Notes: generated from the sequence alone by a model not told the origin. A DNA stretch of 64,000 bases from JAGVSV01 sp050952845 (GCA_050952845.1 JBMNLP010000001.1:124001-188000); one strand, 5' to 3'; numbered from the stretch's first letter, positions 8,748 through 16,252 are shown. Program-made: numbers and translations.

Positions 8748-8781
8748 ATTTCAATCCACGCTCCCCGTGGGGGGGAGCGAC
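8748..8781 (-). CRISPR. Type I-C-like CRISPR repeat (leader-distal copy)
   Basis: This 34-base unit on the minus strand starts GTCGCTCCCC and ends GTGGATTGAAAT, the hallmark 3' end of type I-C repeats. It is identical to 12138-12171. The terminator of gltA sits just beyond it, so it reads as the terminal repeat of an array transcribed leftwards. No I-C cas genes are in the window. Confidence 0.8.
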
Positions 8782-8783
8782 GC

Positions 8784-9470
8784 AGCAGGTTCGCGGCGAA
8801 CAGGCTGCTGCGGACAGAAACCAACTACATCACCAACCAGGCCACCGCTGAGGCATACGCGGACGCGGGCATTGAGCGATACCGGTACATGGCGGTGCTG
8901 GATGGACGCACGAGCCGGATGTGCCAGGAGAAGGACGGGCAGGAGTTTCTGCTGAGCGAGAAAGAGGTTGGCGTGAACTATCCGCCTCTGCATCCGTGGT
9001 GTCGCTCCTCTGTAGAGCCTGTGATAGACGGCATTAGCCATGCACACATGAAACGCTGGGCGCGCGACCCGGTGACGGGCGAGGAGATGAAGGTGCCCAG
9101 GGATATGAGCTACCGGGAATGGCAGAAATGGCGCGCTGATGGGCAGCCGGAAATGGCAAGCTGGCGATTGCGGGATGCTCAAAAAGCTGGTAAAATCAAT
9201 GTGCAGACAAGCGATGGTCTGGTTGTGACAAAGCACTCAGCCCACTCACTGGAAGCAATGGCAAAAAGAGTGGTTGACAGTAACGAAATCGAAGACGCGC
9301 TCAAAGCACCGCTGTATATTTATCCCGACAGAACCGACAAAAAAGGCGATGTTAGCAGAAGGTATCTTGGCGATAAAGCGACCGTGAATATAAACCCGAC
9401 CACTGGTGTCATAACAACCGTATGGCGAACGGGTACCAGGCTGCGAAAGAAATACGGAAAGGGGAAATAG
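8784..9470 (+). CDS. Phage minor head protein (MuF / SPP1 gp7 type), 5'-truncated, with possible C-terminal toxin domain
   Basis: The coding sense begins directly after the CRISPR repeat. An ATG at 8742 would read through the repeat and is not a believable start, so the gene lacks its 5' part. The 228 visible residues carry the gp7/MuF signature: RTETNYITNQATAEAYADAG, then DGRTSRMCQ and PPLHPWCRSS, the Cys/His group near the fold's end. After about residue 110 the sequence changes to VVTKHSAHSLEAMAKRV and a basic tail TGTRLRKKYGKGK. That layout matches MuF proteins carrying C-terminal nuclease-type toxin domains (BECR-like folds); the toxin assignment is inference. Minor head proteins sit near the portal and help capsid assembly. 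Confidence 0.7.
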   Translation, partial: SRFAANRLLRTETNYITNQATAEAYADAGIERYRYMAVLDGRTSRMCQEKDGQEFLLSEKEVGVNYPPLHPWCRSSVEPVIDGISHAHMKRWARDPVTGEEMKVPRDMSYREWQKWRADGQPEMASWRLRDAQKAGKINVQTSDGLVVTKHSAHSLEAMAKRVVDSNEIEDALKAPLYIYPDRTDKKGDVSRRYLGDKATVNINPTTGVITTVWRTGTRLRKKYGKGK

Positions 9471-9472
9471 GT

Positions 9473-9670
9473 GTGTTCAACGAACGAGAGCGGAAAATGC
9501 TCAACAAGCTCGGCTTCAGTGATGATATGTTAGATGATCCAAGCGATGATATCTACATAGAAATTGAGGAGAAAGCGGGCGATTTCCTAACCCTTGAAAG
9601 TTTGGACGAAAACTATATGCCAAATGAAGAAGGCTGTATTTGCGAAGACATACTGGCAAAGTTAGCTTAA
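9473..9670 (+). CDS. Small acidic protein after the minor head gene
   Basis: This 65-residue product uses GTG at 9473, with AAGGGG eight bases upstream. An ATG at 9422 in the same frame would overlap the minor head gene by 49 bases and seems less likely. The sequence is strongly acidic (EKAGDFLTLESLDENYMPNEEG) and soluble, and I recognise no family. Its place right behind a gene with a possible C-terminal toxin domain suggests an immunity or antidote role, which is inference only. A hairpin terminator follows at 9721-9747. Confidence 0.5.
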   Translation: MFNERERKMLNKLGFSDDMLDDPSDDIYIEIEEKAGDFLTLESLDENYMPNEEGCICEDILAKLA

Positions 9671-9720
9671 TGTTTGGTTTGAGAGTAGCGTAAATTCGTA
9701 GGGAACAAAAACCCACACCC

Positions 9721-9747
9721 AAGCACCCGCGCAAGCCGGTGCTTTTT
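9721..9747 (+). terminator. Intrinsic terminator in phage block
   Basis: A 7-bp stem AAGCACC / GGTGCTT with a 10-base loop is followed by a T5 run. It lies between the small acidic gene and the convergent mazF. Confidence 0.65.
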
Positions 9748-9765
9748 GATTGGAGGAAAGGAGGC

Positions 9766-10101
9766 CTACTCCGCTTGCAGGCTCAGCGCGATCCTGTCCA
9801 GCACTTCTTTCAGCAGGTCTTCCGGCAGGCTTTCAAGATAACGCGCCTGTCTGGCACGCAAGTCCAGGCTTTTCACCTGCTCGCATAAAATGACGCCCTG
9901 TGTCTTGGTGCGTTCGTCCAGCTCCACATGCATGGGGTAGCCCCGTTTGGTGCTGGTGATAGGGCAGACGATGCCCAGCCCGGTATAGCGGCTGAAACTG
10001 TGGTTGCTCACCACCAGGGCAGGCCGGGTGCCCTTCTGTTCATGCCCGCTCTGTGGGTCAAAGTTCATCCAGATAATGTCCCCCTGGTGGGCATCATACA
10101 T
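9766..10101 (-). CDS. mazF: MazF/PemK-family toxin endoribonuclease
   Basis: This 111-residue protein starts HQGDIIWMNFDPQSGHEQKG and continues RPALVVSNHSFSRYTG and VCPITSTKRGYPMHVEL. These are the core motifs of the MazF/PemK fold, including the early basic/Gly loop and the conserved RP..VVS strand. Family members are sequence-specific ribonucleases that cut mRNA. The start overlaps the stop of the antitoxin gene by one base, the standard co-translated arrangement. It runs against the phage head genes, as expected of a stand-alone cargo (moron) cassette. Confidence 0.85.
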   Translation of the reverse strand: MYDAHQGDIIWMNFDPQSGHEQKGTRPALVVSNHSFSRYTGLGIVCPITSTKRGYPMHVELDERTKTQGVILCEQVKSLDLRARQARYLESLPEDLLKEVLDRIALSLQAE

Positions 10102-10346
10102 CAGTCAAATACCTCCGCGCCAACCGCGGCGCCAGTCTCCCATTCCTCAGGCTGATAATCGCCCTGGTAGCCTGCGAAAAGCTGATCAAGGCTGTCATAG
10201 CGCTTTGCCTTGCGGATAAGGATGCCTTGTTCATTGGCCACAATTTCCACTTCGTCATTGTCAGCAAGCCGGGCCTGGCGCAGCACCCGTTTAGGCAGGC
10301 GTACCGCGGAGCTGTTGCCCCAGCGCTGAATGCTTGTGATGCTCAT
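10101..10346 (-). CDS. mazE: MazE/AbrB-type antitoxin
   Basis: This 81-residue protein begins MSITSIQRWGNSSAVRLPKR, the SpoVT-AbrB DNA-binding fold of MazE antitoxins (WGNS..VRLPK). The C-terminal half (QLFAGYQGDYQPEEWETG) is the acidic toxin-binding tail. ATG at 10346 is chosen because the AAGGAGG site sits about seven bases ahead; upstream ATGs at 10352 and 10364 overlap or precede that site. The DNA-binding half probably represses the mazEF promoter at 10369-10398. Confidence 0.8.
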   Translation of the reverse strand: MSITSIQRWGNSSAVRLPKRVLRQARLADNDEVEIVANEQGILIRKAKRYDSLDQLFAGYQGDYQPEEWETGAAVGAEVFD

Positions 10347-10368
10347 GCTCATCCCTCCTTCCAAAGGA

Positions 10369-10398
10369 AGTATATACCGAGTATAAACAAGTTGTCAA
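10369..10398 (-). promoter_or_regulatory. mazEF promoter with inverted repeat at -10
   Basis: On the minus strand there is a -35 TTGACA (10398-10393), an 18-base spacer and a -10 TATACT (10374-10369). TATAC-CGA-GTATA (10373-10385) forms a small inverted repeat beside the -10, a plausible MazE autoregulation site. Confidence 0.6.
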
Positions 10399-10424
10399 TG
10401 CAAAAAAGTTTCAGAAAGGGGGCG

Positions 10425-10469
10425 TTGACTTTCTGTGTTGACATAATATATAATGGCAGTACAGAAAGT
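10425..10469 (+). promoter_or_regulatory. Promoter and 9-bp inverted-repeat operator of the RHH gene
   Basis: There is a -35 TTGACT (10425-10430), an 18-base spacer and a -10 TATAAT (10449-10454). The perfect inverted repeat ACTTTCTGT (10428-10436) / ACAGAAAGT (10461-10469) brackets the -10. Its position fits repression by the ribbon-helix-helix protein encoded 12 bases downstream. Confidence 0.6.
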
Positions 10470-10480
10470 GAGGTGATGAC

Positions 10481-10660
10481 ATGAAGCCCAAAATGGGCAG
10501 GCCACCTATCGAAAACCCAAAGTCGGAAAGGTTGCAAGTACGAGTAGATAAAGAGACCCTTGCGACTTTGGACAGATGTGCACAGGCAAAGCAAACTAAT
10601 CGAAGTGAAATTCTCAGAGAAGGAATTGAGCTTGTGAGGGAACAAATAGATGGCCAATAA
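10481..10660 (+). CDS. Small ribbon-helix-helix (CopG-like) regulator
   Basis: This 59-residue protein starts at ATG 10481 and ends at TAA 10658-10660. Residues 17-55, RLQVRVDKETLATLDRCAQA followed by a helix with TNRSEILREGIELV, match the beta strand and two helices of an RHH/CopG DNA-binding domain. The Pro-rich lead MKPKMGRPPIENPKSE is typical of phage and plasmid versions. The gene faces away from mazEF and has its own promoter with a bracketing inverted repeat, so autorepression is likely. Confidence 0.75.
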   Translation: MKPKMGRPPIENPKSERLQVRVDKETLATLDRCAQAKQTNRSEILREGIELVREQIDGQ

Positions 10661-10929
10661 AAAACCCGTGAACTGCTGACATCTTGGCGGACTAAGCAGG
10701 ACACGGGCTGCACCACCCAAAGGATGGTATGTAAATATTACCATACATGGGCGACGTGCAAACGCTGATCACCCCCAAGGGACGGGAAACGTTCCGGCTG
10801 CTGCTGGTAGGCAAGCAAGCCAACTAAACCAATTACAACCCAAGGCAACCGGCCGCCCGTAACAAGGCGGCTTTTGCATATAAAAACATGAACGGCATGG
10901 CATGAACGTGCTGGGCAAGGAGAAAACAC
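10661..10929 (+). other. Phage inter-gene gap, no convincing gene
   Basis: The 269-base gap holds CCCGTG...CACGGG arms (about 10665-10709), a possible 26-codon frame from ATG 10747, and a weak terminator-like hairpin GCCGCC / GGCGGC with T4 at 10852-10875. I see no recognisable product. Confidence 0.3.
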
Positions 10930-11556
10930 ATGAAAACGAACCCATTACCCCTGAACCTGCAGCTATTTGCCGATCCTCCGGCTGACCCTCCTGCGGACGG
11001 AGACGAGGGAGCGGAACCCCCGCAGACCTTTGACGACCTGCTGAAGAACAAAGACTATCAGGCCGAGTTTGACAGGCGTGTGACCAAAGCGCTGGAGACC
11101 GCCAGGGCCAAGTGGCAGACTGAGCAGGACGCGGCTGTGGAGGCCGCCAAGACCGAGGCTGAGAAGCTGGCCAAGATGACGCTGGAGCAGAAGGCGCAGC
11201 ACAAGCGCGAGCAGAAGGAGAAGGAACTGGCTGAGCGCGAGGCGGCGCTGACGCTGCGCGAGCTGAAAGCGCAGGCGGCGACCACGCTGGCTGAGAAAGG
11301 CCTGCCTGCCGGCCTGCTGGACAGCCTGAACTATGCGGACGCGGACGCCTGCCAGAAGTCCATTGACGCGGTGGAGAAGGCTTTCCGCGACGCGGTGCAG
11401 GCAGGGGTGGACGAACGGCTGAAGGGCAAGGAGCCGCCCAGGACGGGCGGCGGAACGACTGTACCACCTGACCCTAAAAACATGACATACAGTGAACGTG
11501 CCGAGCTGTACGCGCGGGACAAAGAGGCGTATGAGCGCACGTTCGGAAGGAGTTAA
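10930..11556 (+). CDS. Phage capsid scaffolding protein (DUF4355-like)
   Basis: This 208-residue protein has an N-terminus MKTNPLPLNLQLFA, the short conserved lead of DUF4355-type scaffold proteins. A charged region rich in Glu, Lys and Ala (residues about 45-125) looks like a long coiled coil. The C-terminus ends in NMTYSERAELYARDKEAYER. The gene directly precedes the major capsid gene, the usual place for a scaffold that directs procapsid assembly and then leaves the shell. A ribosome site AAGGAG lies upstream. Confidence 0.75.
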   Translation: MKTNPLPLNLQLFADPPADPPADGDEGAEPPQTFDDLLKNKDYQAEFDRRVTKALETARAKWQTEQDAAVEAAKTEAEKLAKMTLEQKAQHKREQKEKELAEREAALTLRELKAQAATTLAEKGLPAGLLDSLNYADADACQKSIDAVEKAFRDAVQAGVDERLKGKEPPRTGGGTTVPPDPKNMTYSERAELYARDKEAYERTFGRS

Positions 11557-11559
11557 ACC

Positions 11560-12117
11560 ATGGCATCTGAATACACTTTGAAAGCGAACCTTGTGATCCC
11601 CGAGGTGATAGCCGACCTGGTAGAAGACAAGCTGGGCGACAACATCACCCTGCTGCCGCTGGCTACCGAGGACAACACCCTAGTAGGCCAGCCCGGCGAC
11701 ACGCTGAAGTTCCCGGCGTTCAAGTACATTGGCAAGGCAACCGTCATCGCCGAGAACAGCCAGATCGAGACCGGCAAGCTGGAAGCCGGCACCACGCAGG
11801 CCACCGTGCACAAGTACGCCAAGGGCATCAGCATCACAGACGAGGCCCGGCTGAGCGGGCACGGTGACCCGATGGGCGAGGCTGCCAAGCAGCTGGCCCG
11901 CGCCATCGACCAGGGCGTGGATGACGAGCTGTTCAGCGTGCTGAATGGCGTAGGCGTGAGCCGCAAGCACATCAACACCACCATCTCCGCCGACAACATC
12001 GCCGACGCGCTGGTGCTGTTCGGCGAGGACCTGACCGGAGACAAGGTGCTGCTGACCGACGCTGCCGGCTTTGCCGCGCTACGCAAAGACAACGACTACA
12101 TCCGCGCTAGCGGATGA
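11560..12117 (+). CDS. Phage major capsid protein, 3'-truncated and frameshifted near the CRISPR repeat
   Basis: The product starts MASEYTLKANLVIPEVIADL and continues with TLLPLATEDNTLVGQPGDTL and ISITDEARLSGHGDPMGEAA, motifs of HK97-fold/N4-gp56-like coat proteins. These normally run to roughly 280-320 residues; here a stop comes after 185. At the end (YIRASG then TGA) the +1 frame continues sensibly as MITDEIVG up to the repeat at 12138. A one-base change therefore lies inside the 35 bases that would be the spacer. The capsid gene is both frameshifted and cut. Confidence 0.7.
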   Translation: MASEYTLKANLVIPEVIADLVEDKLGDNITLLPLATEDNTLVGQPGDTLKFPAFKYIGKATVIAENSQIETGKLEAGTTQATVHKYAKGISITDEARLSGHGDPMGEAAKQLARAIDQGVDDELFSVLNGVGVSRKHINTTISADNIADALVLFGEDLTGDKVLLTDAAGFAALRKDNDYIRASG

Positions 12118-12137
12118 TCACCGATGAGATCGTCGGC

Positions 12138-12171
12138 ATTTCAATCCACGCTCCCCGTGGGGGGGAGCGAC
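12138..12171 (-). CRISPR. Type I-C-like CRISPR repeat (leader-proximal copy)
   Basis: This is an identical 34-base copy of 8748-8781. On its right is an AT-rich stretch suitable as leader; on its left is capsid-gene DNA. The orientation (ending GTGGATTGAAAT) means transcription runs leftwards. Confidence 0.8.
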
Positions 12172-12372
12172 AAAGAGGAGTGCGTCATCACGAGCCGGGG
12201 CTGTGCCCCCTCTCCCAGATTTCAGACTTTCTACATGACTACTGAATAACCAATCATCTGTTTCCGCTTGTTATTCTTGATTATCTGCGCGTATACTCAC
12301 TACATTATATATAAAAGGGTGTGTTTGATTAAGTTTGTAATACTTGGGGACATGCTGTAGAAGGTGCAAATG
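12172..12372 (-). promoter_or_regulatory. Probable leader of the I-C array
   Basis: This region without genes becomes AT-rich to the right of the repeat. On the minus strand a -10-like TATAAT (12309-12304) with a weak -35 TTAATC 17 bases upstream could drive the array. No open frame or known RNA is seen. Leader function is inferred from position and base composition. Confidence 0.45.
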
Positions 12373-12416
12373 AAGAACGAACATTAAAGCATTGAACTCT
12401 TAAAACGTTCGTATTC
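12373..12416. promoter_or_regulatory. Candidate pair of inverted PurBoxes
   Basis: AAGAACGAACATT (12373-12385) matches the Firmicute PurBox AWWWCCGAACWWT at 11 of 13 positions. AACGTTCGTATTC (12404-12416) matches the inverse at about 10 of 13. They face each other across 18 bases and end just before the -35 of the purine operon, close to the PurR arrangement in Bacillus. Repression relieved by PRPP is inferred. Confidence 0.45.
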
Positions 12417-12420
12417 CGGA

Positions 12421-12449
12421 TTGACAAACAGACCGCCCGGCGGTATGAT
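12421..12449 (+). promoter_or_regulatory. Purine operon promoter
   Basis: There is a consensus -35 TTGACA (12421-12426), a 17-base spacer and a -10 TATGAT (12444-12449). A 130-base leader follows before purE; it has short hairpins but no purine or PRPP riboswitch that I recognise. Confidence 0.75.
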
Positions 12450-12579
12450 AAAGCTGTCGATTGTTTTGTGTTTGACCGACATTTTTCGGAGGGTTCATGC
12501 GGCAAGGCGGGTTGGCGCGGTATCCGGGGCGGTTCGAGGGATTGGGCTGCCCGTTAGTATTTTTGGGGAGCATGTCATC

Positions 12580-13086
12580 ATGAAAAAAGTAGCCATCATC
12601 ATGGGCAGCGCCAGCGATCTGCCGGTGGCATCCAGGGCAGCGGATACGCTGAAGGAGTATGGCGTGCCGCACACGGTGCGGGTATGCTCGGCGCACAGAA
12701 CGCCGGACGAGGTGCGGGAATTTGCGCTGGGCGCGCGGGAAGCGGGCTACGGCGCGGTGATCTGCGTGGCAGGCATGGCGGCGCATCTGGCGGGCGCGGT
12801 GGCTGCGCTGACGACGCTGCCGGTGGTTGGCGTGCCGGTGGATGCAGGCGGCCTGGGCGGGCTGGACGCGCTGCTGGCAACGGTGCAGATGCCTTCGGGC
12901 ATCCCGGTGGCGACGGTGGCAGTGAACGGCGCGAAAAACGCGGCGCTGCTGTGCGTGCAGATGCTGGCGGTGACGGATGCAGCCCTGGCGGATAAGCTGG
13001 ACGCGGCGCGGCAGGCGGCGCGGGATGAAGCGCGGGCGAAGGACGAGGACATTTCCCGGCAGTATGCCGGCGGAGGGCAAGGATGA
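12580..13086 (+). CDS. purE: N5-carboxyaminoimidazole ribonucleotide mutase PurE (class I)
   Basis: This 168-residue protein starts at ATG 12580, with GGGGAG ten bases ahead; an in-frame TTG at 12421 is the promoter -35, not a start. Motifs MGSASDLPVA, CSAHRTPDEV, AGMAAHLAG and LATVQMPSGIPVATV are those of class I PurE, which converts N5-CAIR to CAIR. Class I enzymes need PurK to make N5-CAIR, and no purK is present in the operon, so it must be elsewhere or be bypassed at high bicarbonate. The stop overlaps purC by four bases. Confidence 0.93.
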   Translation: MKKVAIIMGSASDLPVASRAADTLKEYGVPHTVRVCSAHRTPDEVREFALGAREAGYGAVICVAGMAAHLAGAVAALTTLPVVGVPVDAGGLGGLDALLATVQMPSGIPVATVAVNGAKNAALLCVQMLAVTDAALADKLDAARQAARDEARAKDEDISRQYAGGGQG

Positions 13087-13787
13087 ACGAATTGAAATGC
13101 CTGTACAGGGGCAAAACAAAGGATGTATACGATCTGCCGGGCGGGCGGGCACTGCTGCATTTCAAGGACGACGTGACAGGCGCGGACGGCGTGTTCGACC
13201 CGGGCGCCAATACGGTGGGGCTGACAATCGAGGGTGTGGGCAAGGCTAATCTAAAGATGTCGGCCTATTACTTCGAGCTGCTGGAAAAGATGGGCATTGC
13301 TACGCACTATATTGCATGCGATGCCGACGCCGGCACCATGGAGGTGGTGCGGGCCAGGCCGATTGGCCAGGGGCTGGAGGTGATCTGCCGCTACCGGGCG
13401 GTGGGCAGCTTTATCAGGCGGTATGGCGCCTATATCGAGGAGGGCGCGCCGCTGGATGCCTATGTGGAGATGACGCTGAAGGACGACGCCAGGGGCGACC
13501 CGCTGATCACCCAGGACGGGCTGGCGGCGCTGCAGATCATGGACGAACAGGCGTATGCCAGGGTGCGGGACCTGACGCGGCGGATCGCCGGCGCCATCCG
13601 GGATGACCTGGCGCGGCGCGGAATGGAACTGTACGATATCAAGCTGGAGTTTGGCACGGCTGACGGCGCTTTTTTGCTGATCGACGAGGTGTCCTCCGGC
13701 AACATGCGGGTCATGAAGGATGGCCGGTACATGGCGCCGGAAGCGCTGACGGCGGCGGTGCTCCGGGGGGAGGGCGGTCATGCCTGA
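13083..13787 (+). CDS. purC: SAICAR synthetase PurC
   Basis: This 234-residue protein starts with LKCLYRGKTKDVYDLPGGRA and has ICRYRAVGSFIRRYG and a C-terminal YDIKLEFGTADG..LIDEVSSGNMRV, all core SAICAR synthetase motifs. The enzyme joins CAIR and aspartate using ATP. Length fits the short bacterial form. The ATGA overlap with purE and eight-base overlap with purF indicate coupled translation. Confidence 0.94.
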   Translation: MNELKCLYRGKTKDVYDLPGGRALLHFKDDVTGADGVFDPGANTVGLTIEGVGKANLKMSAYYFELLEKMGIATHYIACDADAGTMEVVRARPIGQGLEVICRYRAVGSFIRRYGAYIEEGAPLDAYVEMTLKDDARGDPLITQDGLAALQIMDEQAYARVRDLTRRIAGAIRDDLARRGMELYDIKLEFGTADGAFLLIDEVSSGNMRVMKDGRYMAPEALTAAVLRGEGGHA

Positions 13788-15222
13788 GCTGCGTGAGGAG
13801 TGCGGCGTATTCGGCGTGTTTCATGGCAGGAAAAGCCACGTGGCTGAGGACTGTTACTATGGTTTGAGCGCGCTGCAGCATCGCGGGCAGGAGAGCTGCG
13901 GCATCGCCGTGAATGAGGACGGCCTGTTCCGGCTGCACACCGATGCCGGGCTGGTCAGCGAGGTGATGACGCCGCGCGTGCTGGAACTGCTGGGGCAGGG
14001 CGATATGGCCATTGGCCACGTGCGCTACGGCACCGACGCGACCAGCCGCCGGTCCAACCTGCAGCCCATCGTGGTGGACCACCGCAAAGGGCGGATGGCG
14101 CTGGCCAACAACGGCAGCCTGGTGAACTATTCCGAGCTGCGCACGTCGTTTGAAAACCAGGGCTTTATTTTCCATACCACCGGCGATGCCGAGATCATCT
14201 CCTGCGTGATCACCAGGGAGCGGCTGACGGCAGAATCCACTGAGGAAGCGGTGGCCCGCGCCATGCCATACCTCAAAGGCAGCTACACGCTGGTGATCAT
14301 GTCGCCGCAGAAGCTGATCGCTGTTCGCGGCCCCATGGGCGTGCGCCCGCTGTGCTACGGGCGCCTGGCGGACGGCGGGTACGCGGTGGCGTCGGAGTCG
14401 TGCGCGCTGGACGCGGTAGGGGCCGAGCTGGTGCGCGACGTGCGGCCGGGCGAGATCATCGTGTTTGACCGCGGCGGCGTGCGCACGATGGGGGCTGTCA
14501 GCGAAATCGGTAAAAAGAGCATCTGCGTGTTTGAATACATCTACTTTGCCCGGCCCGATTCGGTGCTGGACGGCGTCAGCGTGCACCAGGCGCGGGCGCG
14601 GGCGGGCGAAATCCTGGCCAAGCTGCACCCGGTGGAAGCGGACATCGTCGTGGGCGTGCCGGACAGCGGCATCGACGGCGCGATGGGCTATGCCAGGCAG
14701 AGCGGCACGCCCTACGGGCTGGGCTTCGTCAAAAACAGATACATCGGCCGCACGTTCATCGCGCCCGGGTCCGGCGTGCGCAGAAGCGCCGTGCACATCA
14801 AGCTGAACCCTGTGGCGTCGGTGGTGCGCGGAAAGCGCGTGGTGCTGGTGGACGACTCCATTGTGCGCGGCACCACCAGCGGCAAGATCGTGCGCCTGCT
14901 GCGGGAGGCAGGCGCTTTGCAGGTGCACATGCGGGTAACGTCGCCGCCTTTTCTGCACCCGTGTTACTACGGCACCGACATCAAATCGCGGGACGATCTG
15001 ATTGCCTGCAAGTATTCCATCGATGAGATCAGGTCGATCATCGGCGCCGACAGCCTGGGCTACCTGAGTTTGGAAGGCGCGCGCAGCATGGCGGCGCCGA
15101 TCCCGCCGTGCGATTTCTGCACATCGTGTTTTGACGGGCAATATCCGACCGAGATACCGGCCAGCACCGAGCGCGACCGATATGCCCGGCGGCTGGTCCG
15201 GGTGGGGGAGGAAACGGCATGA
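13780..15222 (+). CDS. purF: Amidophosphoribosyltransferase PurF
   Basis: This 480-residue committed-step enzyme makes phosphoribosylamine from PRPP and glutamine. MPELREECGVFGVF indicates a short propeptide before Cys8, the Ntn glutaminase nucleophile. LQHRGQESCGIAV and the PRPP-binding loop VVLVDDSIVRGTTSGKIV are intact. Late cysteines in CDFCTSCFDG fit the Bacillus-type Fe-S-containing subgroup. It overlaps purC by eight bases and purM by four. Confidence 0.94.
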   Translation: MPELREECGVFGVFHGRKSHVAEDCYYGLSALQHRGQESCGIAVNEDGLFRLHTDAGLVSEVMTPRVLELLGQGDMAIGHVRYGTDATSRRSNLQPIVVDHRKGRMALANNGSLVNYSELRTSFENQGFIFHTTGDAEIISCVITRERLTAESTEEAVARAMPYLKGSYTLVIMSPQKLIAVRGPMGVRPLCYGRLADGGYAVASESCALDAVGAELVRDVRPGEIIVFDRGGVRTMGAVSEIGKKSICVFEYIYFARPDSVLDGVSVHQARARAGEILAKLHPVEADIVVGVPDSGIDGAMGYARQSGTPYGLGFVKNRYIGRTFIAPGSGVRRSAVHIKLNPVASVVRGKRVVLVDDSIVRGTTSGKIVRLLREAGALQVHMRVTSPPFLHPCYYGTDIKSRDDLIACKYSIDEIRSIIGADSLGYLSLEGARSMAAPIPPCDFCTSCFDGQYPTEIPASTERDRYARRLVRVGEETA

Positions 15223-16252
15223 AAAGCAACAGCGGGCACTATAAGGACGCCGGCGTCGATATCAACGCGGGATACCGCGCCGTGGAATTGATGCGCGCGT
15301 CGGTAGCGCGCACCAGGACGCCCGGCGTGGTCAGCGGCCTGGGCGGCTTTGGCGGGCTGTATATGCCCGACCTGACGGGCTACGAGCAGCCCGTACTGGT
15401 CAGCGGCACCGACGGCGTGGGCACCAAGCTGAAGTTAGCGTTCAGAATGGATAAGCACGACACCGTGGGCATCGACTGCGTGGCGATGTGCGTCAACGAC
15501 GTGATATGCTGCGGGGCCAGGCCGCTGTTTTTCCTGGACTATATCGCGGTGGGAAAAAACGTGCCCGAGCGCGTGGCAGCGGTGGTATCGGGCGTGGCGG
15601 AGGGCTGCGTGCAGGCCGGCTGCGCCCTGATTGGCGGCGAAACAGCTGAGATGCCGGGCTTTTACCCCGAGGACGAGTACGACCTGGCGGGGTTTGCCGT
15701 GGGCATGGTGGATGCGCCGAAGATCATCGACAAGGAGCGCGTGCAGCCCGGCGACGTGCTGGTGGGGCTGCTGTCCAGCGGGCTGCACTCCAACGGCTTT
15801 TCGCTGGCGCGCAAGGTGCTGGACACCGGGAACGCCGACCTGCGGGCGCCGATAGCGGCGCTGGACGGCGTCAGCCTAGGCGAGGCGCTACTGACGCCCA
15901 CCAGGATATACGTCAAGCCCATGCTGGCCCTGTTTGAGGCAGTAGAAGTGAAGGGCGTGGCGCACATCACGGGCGGCGGCTTCTATGAAAACCTGCCGCG
16001 CTGCCTGCCCGACGGCATCCAGGCAGCCGTGAACAGGGCGTCGCTGCCTGACCCGGCTATTTTCCGGTTGATTGCCGAAAGGGGCGGCATCCCGCGGGAT
16101 GAAATGTACGCCACCTTCAACATGGGCGTGGGCATGGTAGCCGTGGTGGCGCCGGAAGAGGCGGACAAAGCTGTGCGTGTGCTGGGCGGCATGGGGGCAG
16201 AGGCTTTCATCATGGGCGAGGCGGCGCGGGGCGATGAAGGCGTGGTGTTCCT

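Larger units (their letters stand above)
8782..12137 (+). mobile_element. Phage head-module DNA lying between two I-C CRISPR repeats
   Basis: This 3.36-kb block encodes a minor head protein, a MazEF pair, a ribbon-helix-helix protein, a scaffold protein and the front of a major capsid protein. Both edges abut CRISPR repeats and both edge genes are cut. The left 35 bases (8782-8816) are followed by GAA, which reads TTC on the minus strand, exactly the type I-C PAM position for a protospacer next to the repeat. No integrase, attachment site or transposase is present. Either the assembly crossed from spacer to phage and back, or spacers recombined with a phage. Confidence 0.7.

Noticed and set aside
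8742..8783. ATG at 8742 as the start of the phage minor head gene
   Set aside because: The first 14 codons would be translated CRISPR repeat (ISIHAPRGGER), a well-known false N-terminus; the gene is 5'-truncated.
8782..12137. Phage block as an integrated prophage remnant or an insertion sequence
   Set aside because: There is no integrase, transposase, attachment repeat or terminal inverted repeat; both edges coincide exactly with CRISPR repeats and one shows a correctly placed PAM.
12450..12579. Purine or PRPP riboswitch in the purE leader
   Set aside because: Only short hairpins are visible (CCGA/TCGG, GGGC/GCCC); none of the conserved core sequences of these riboswitches is present.
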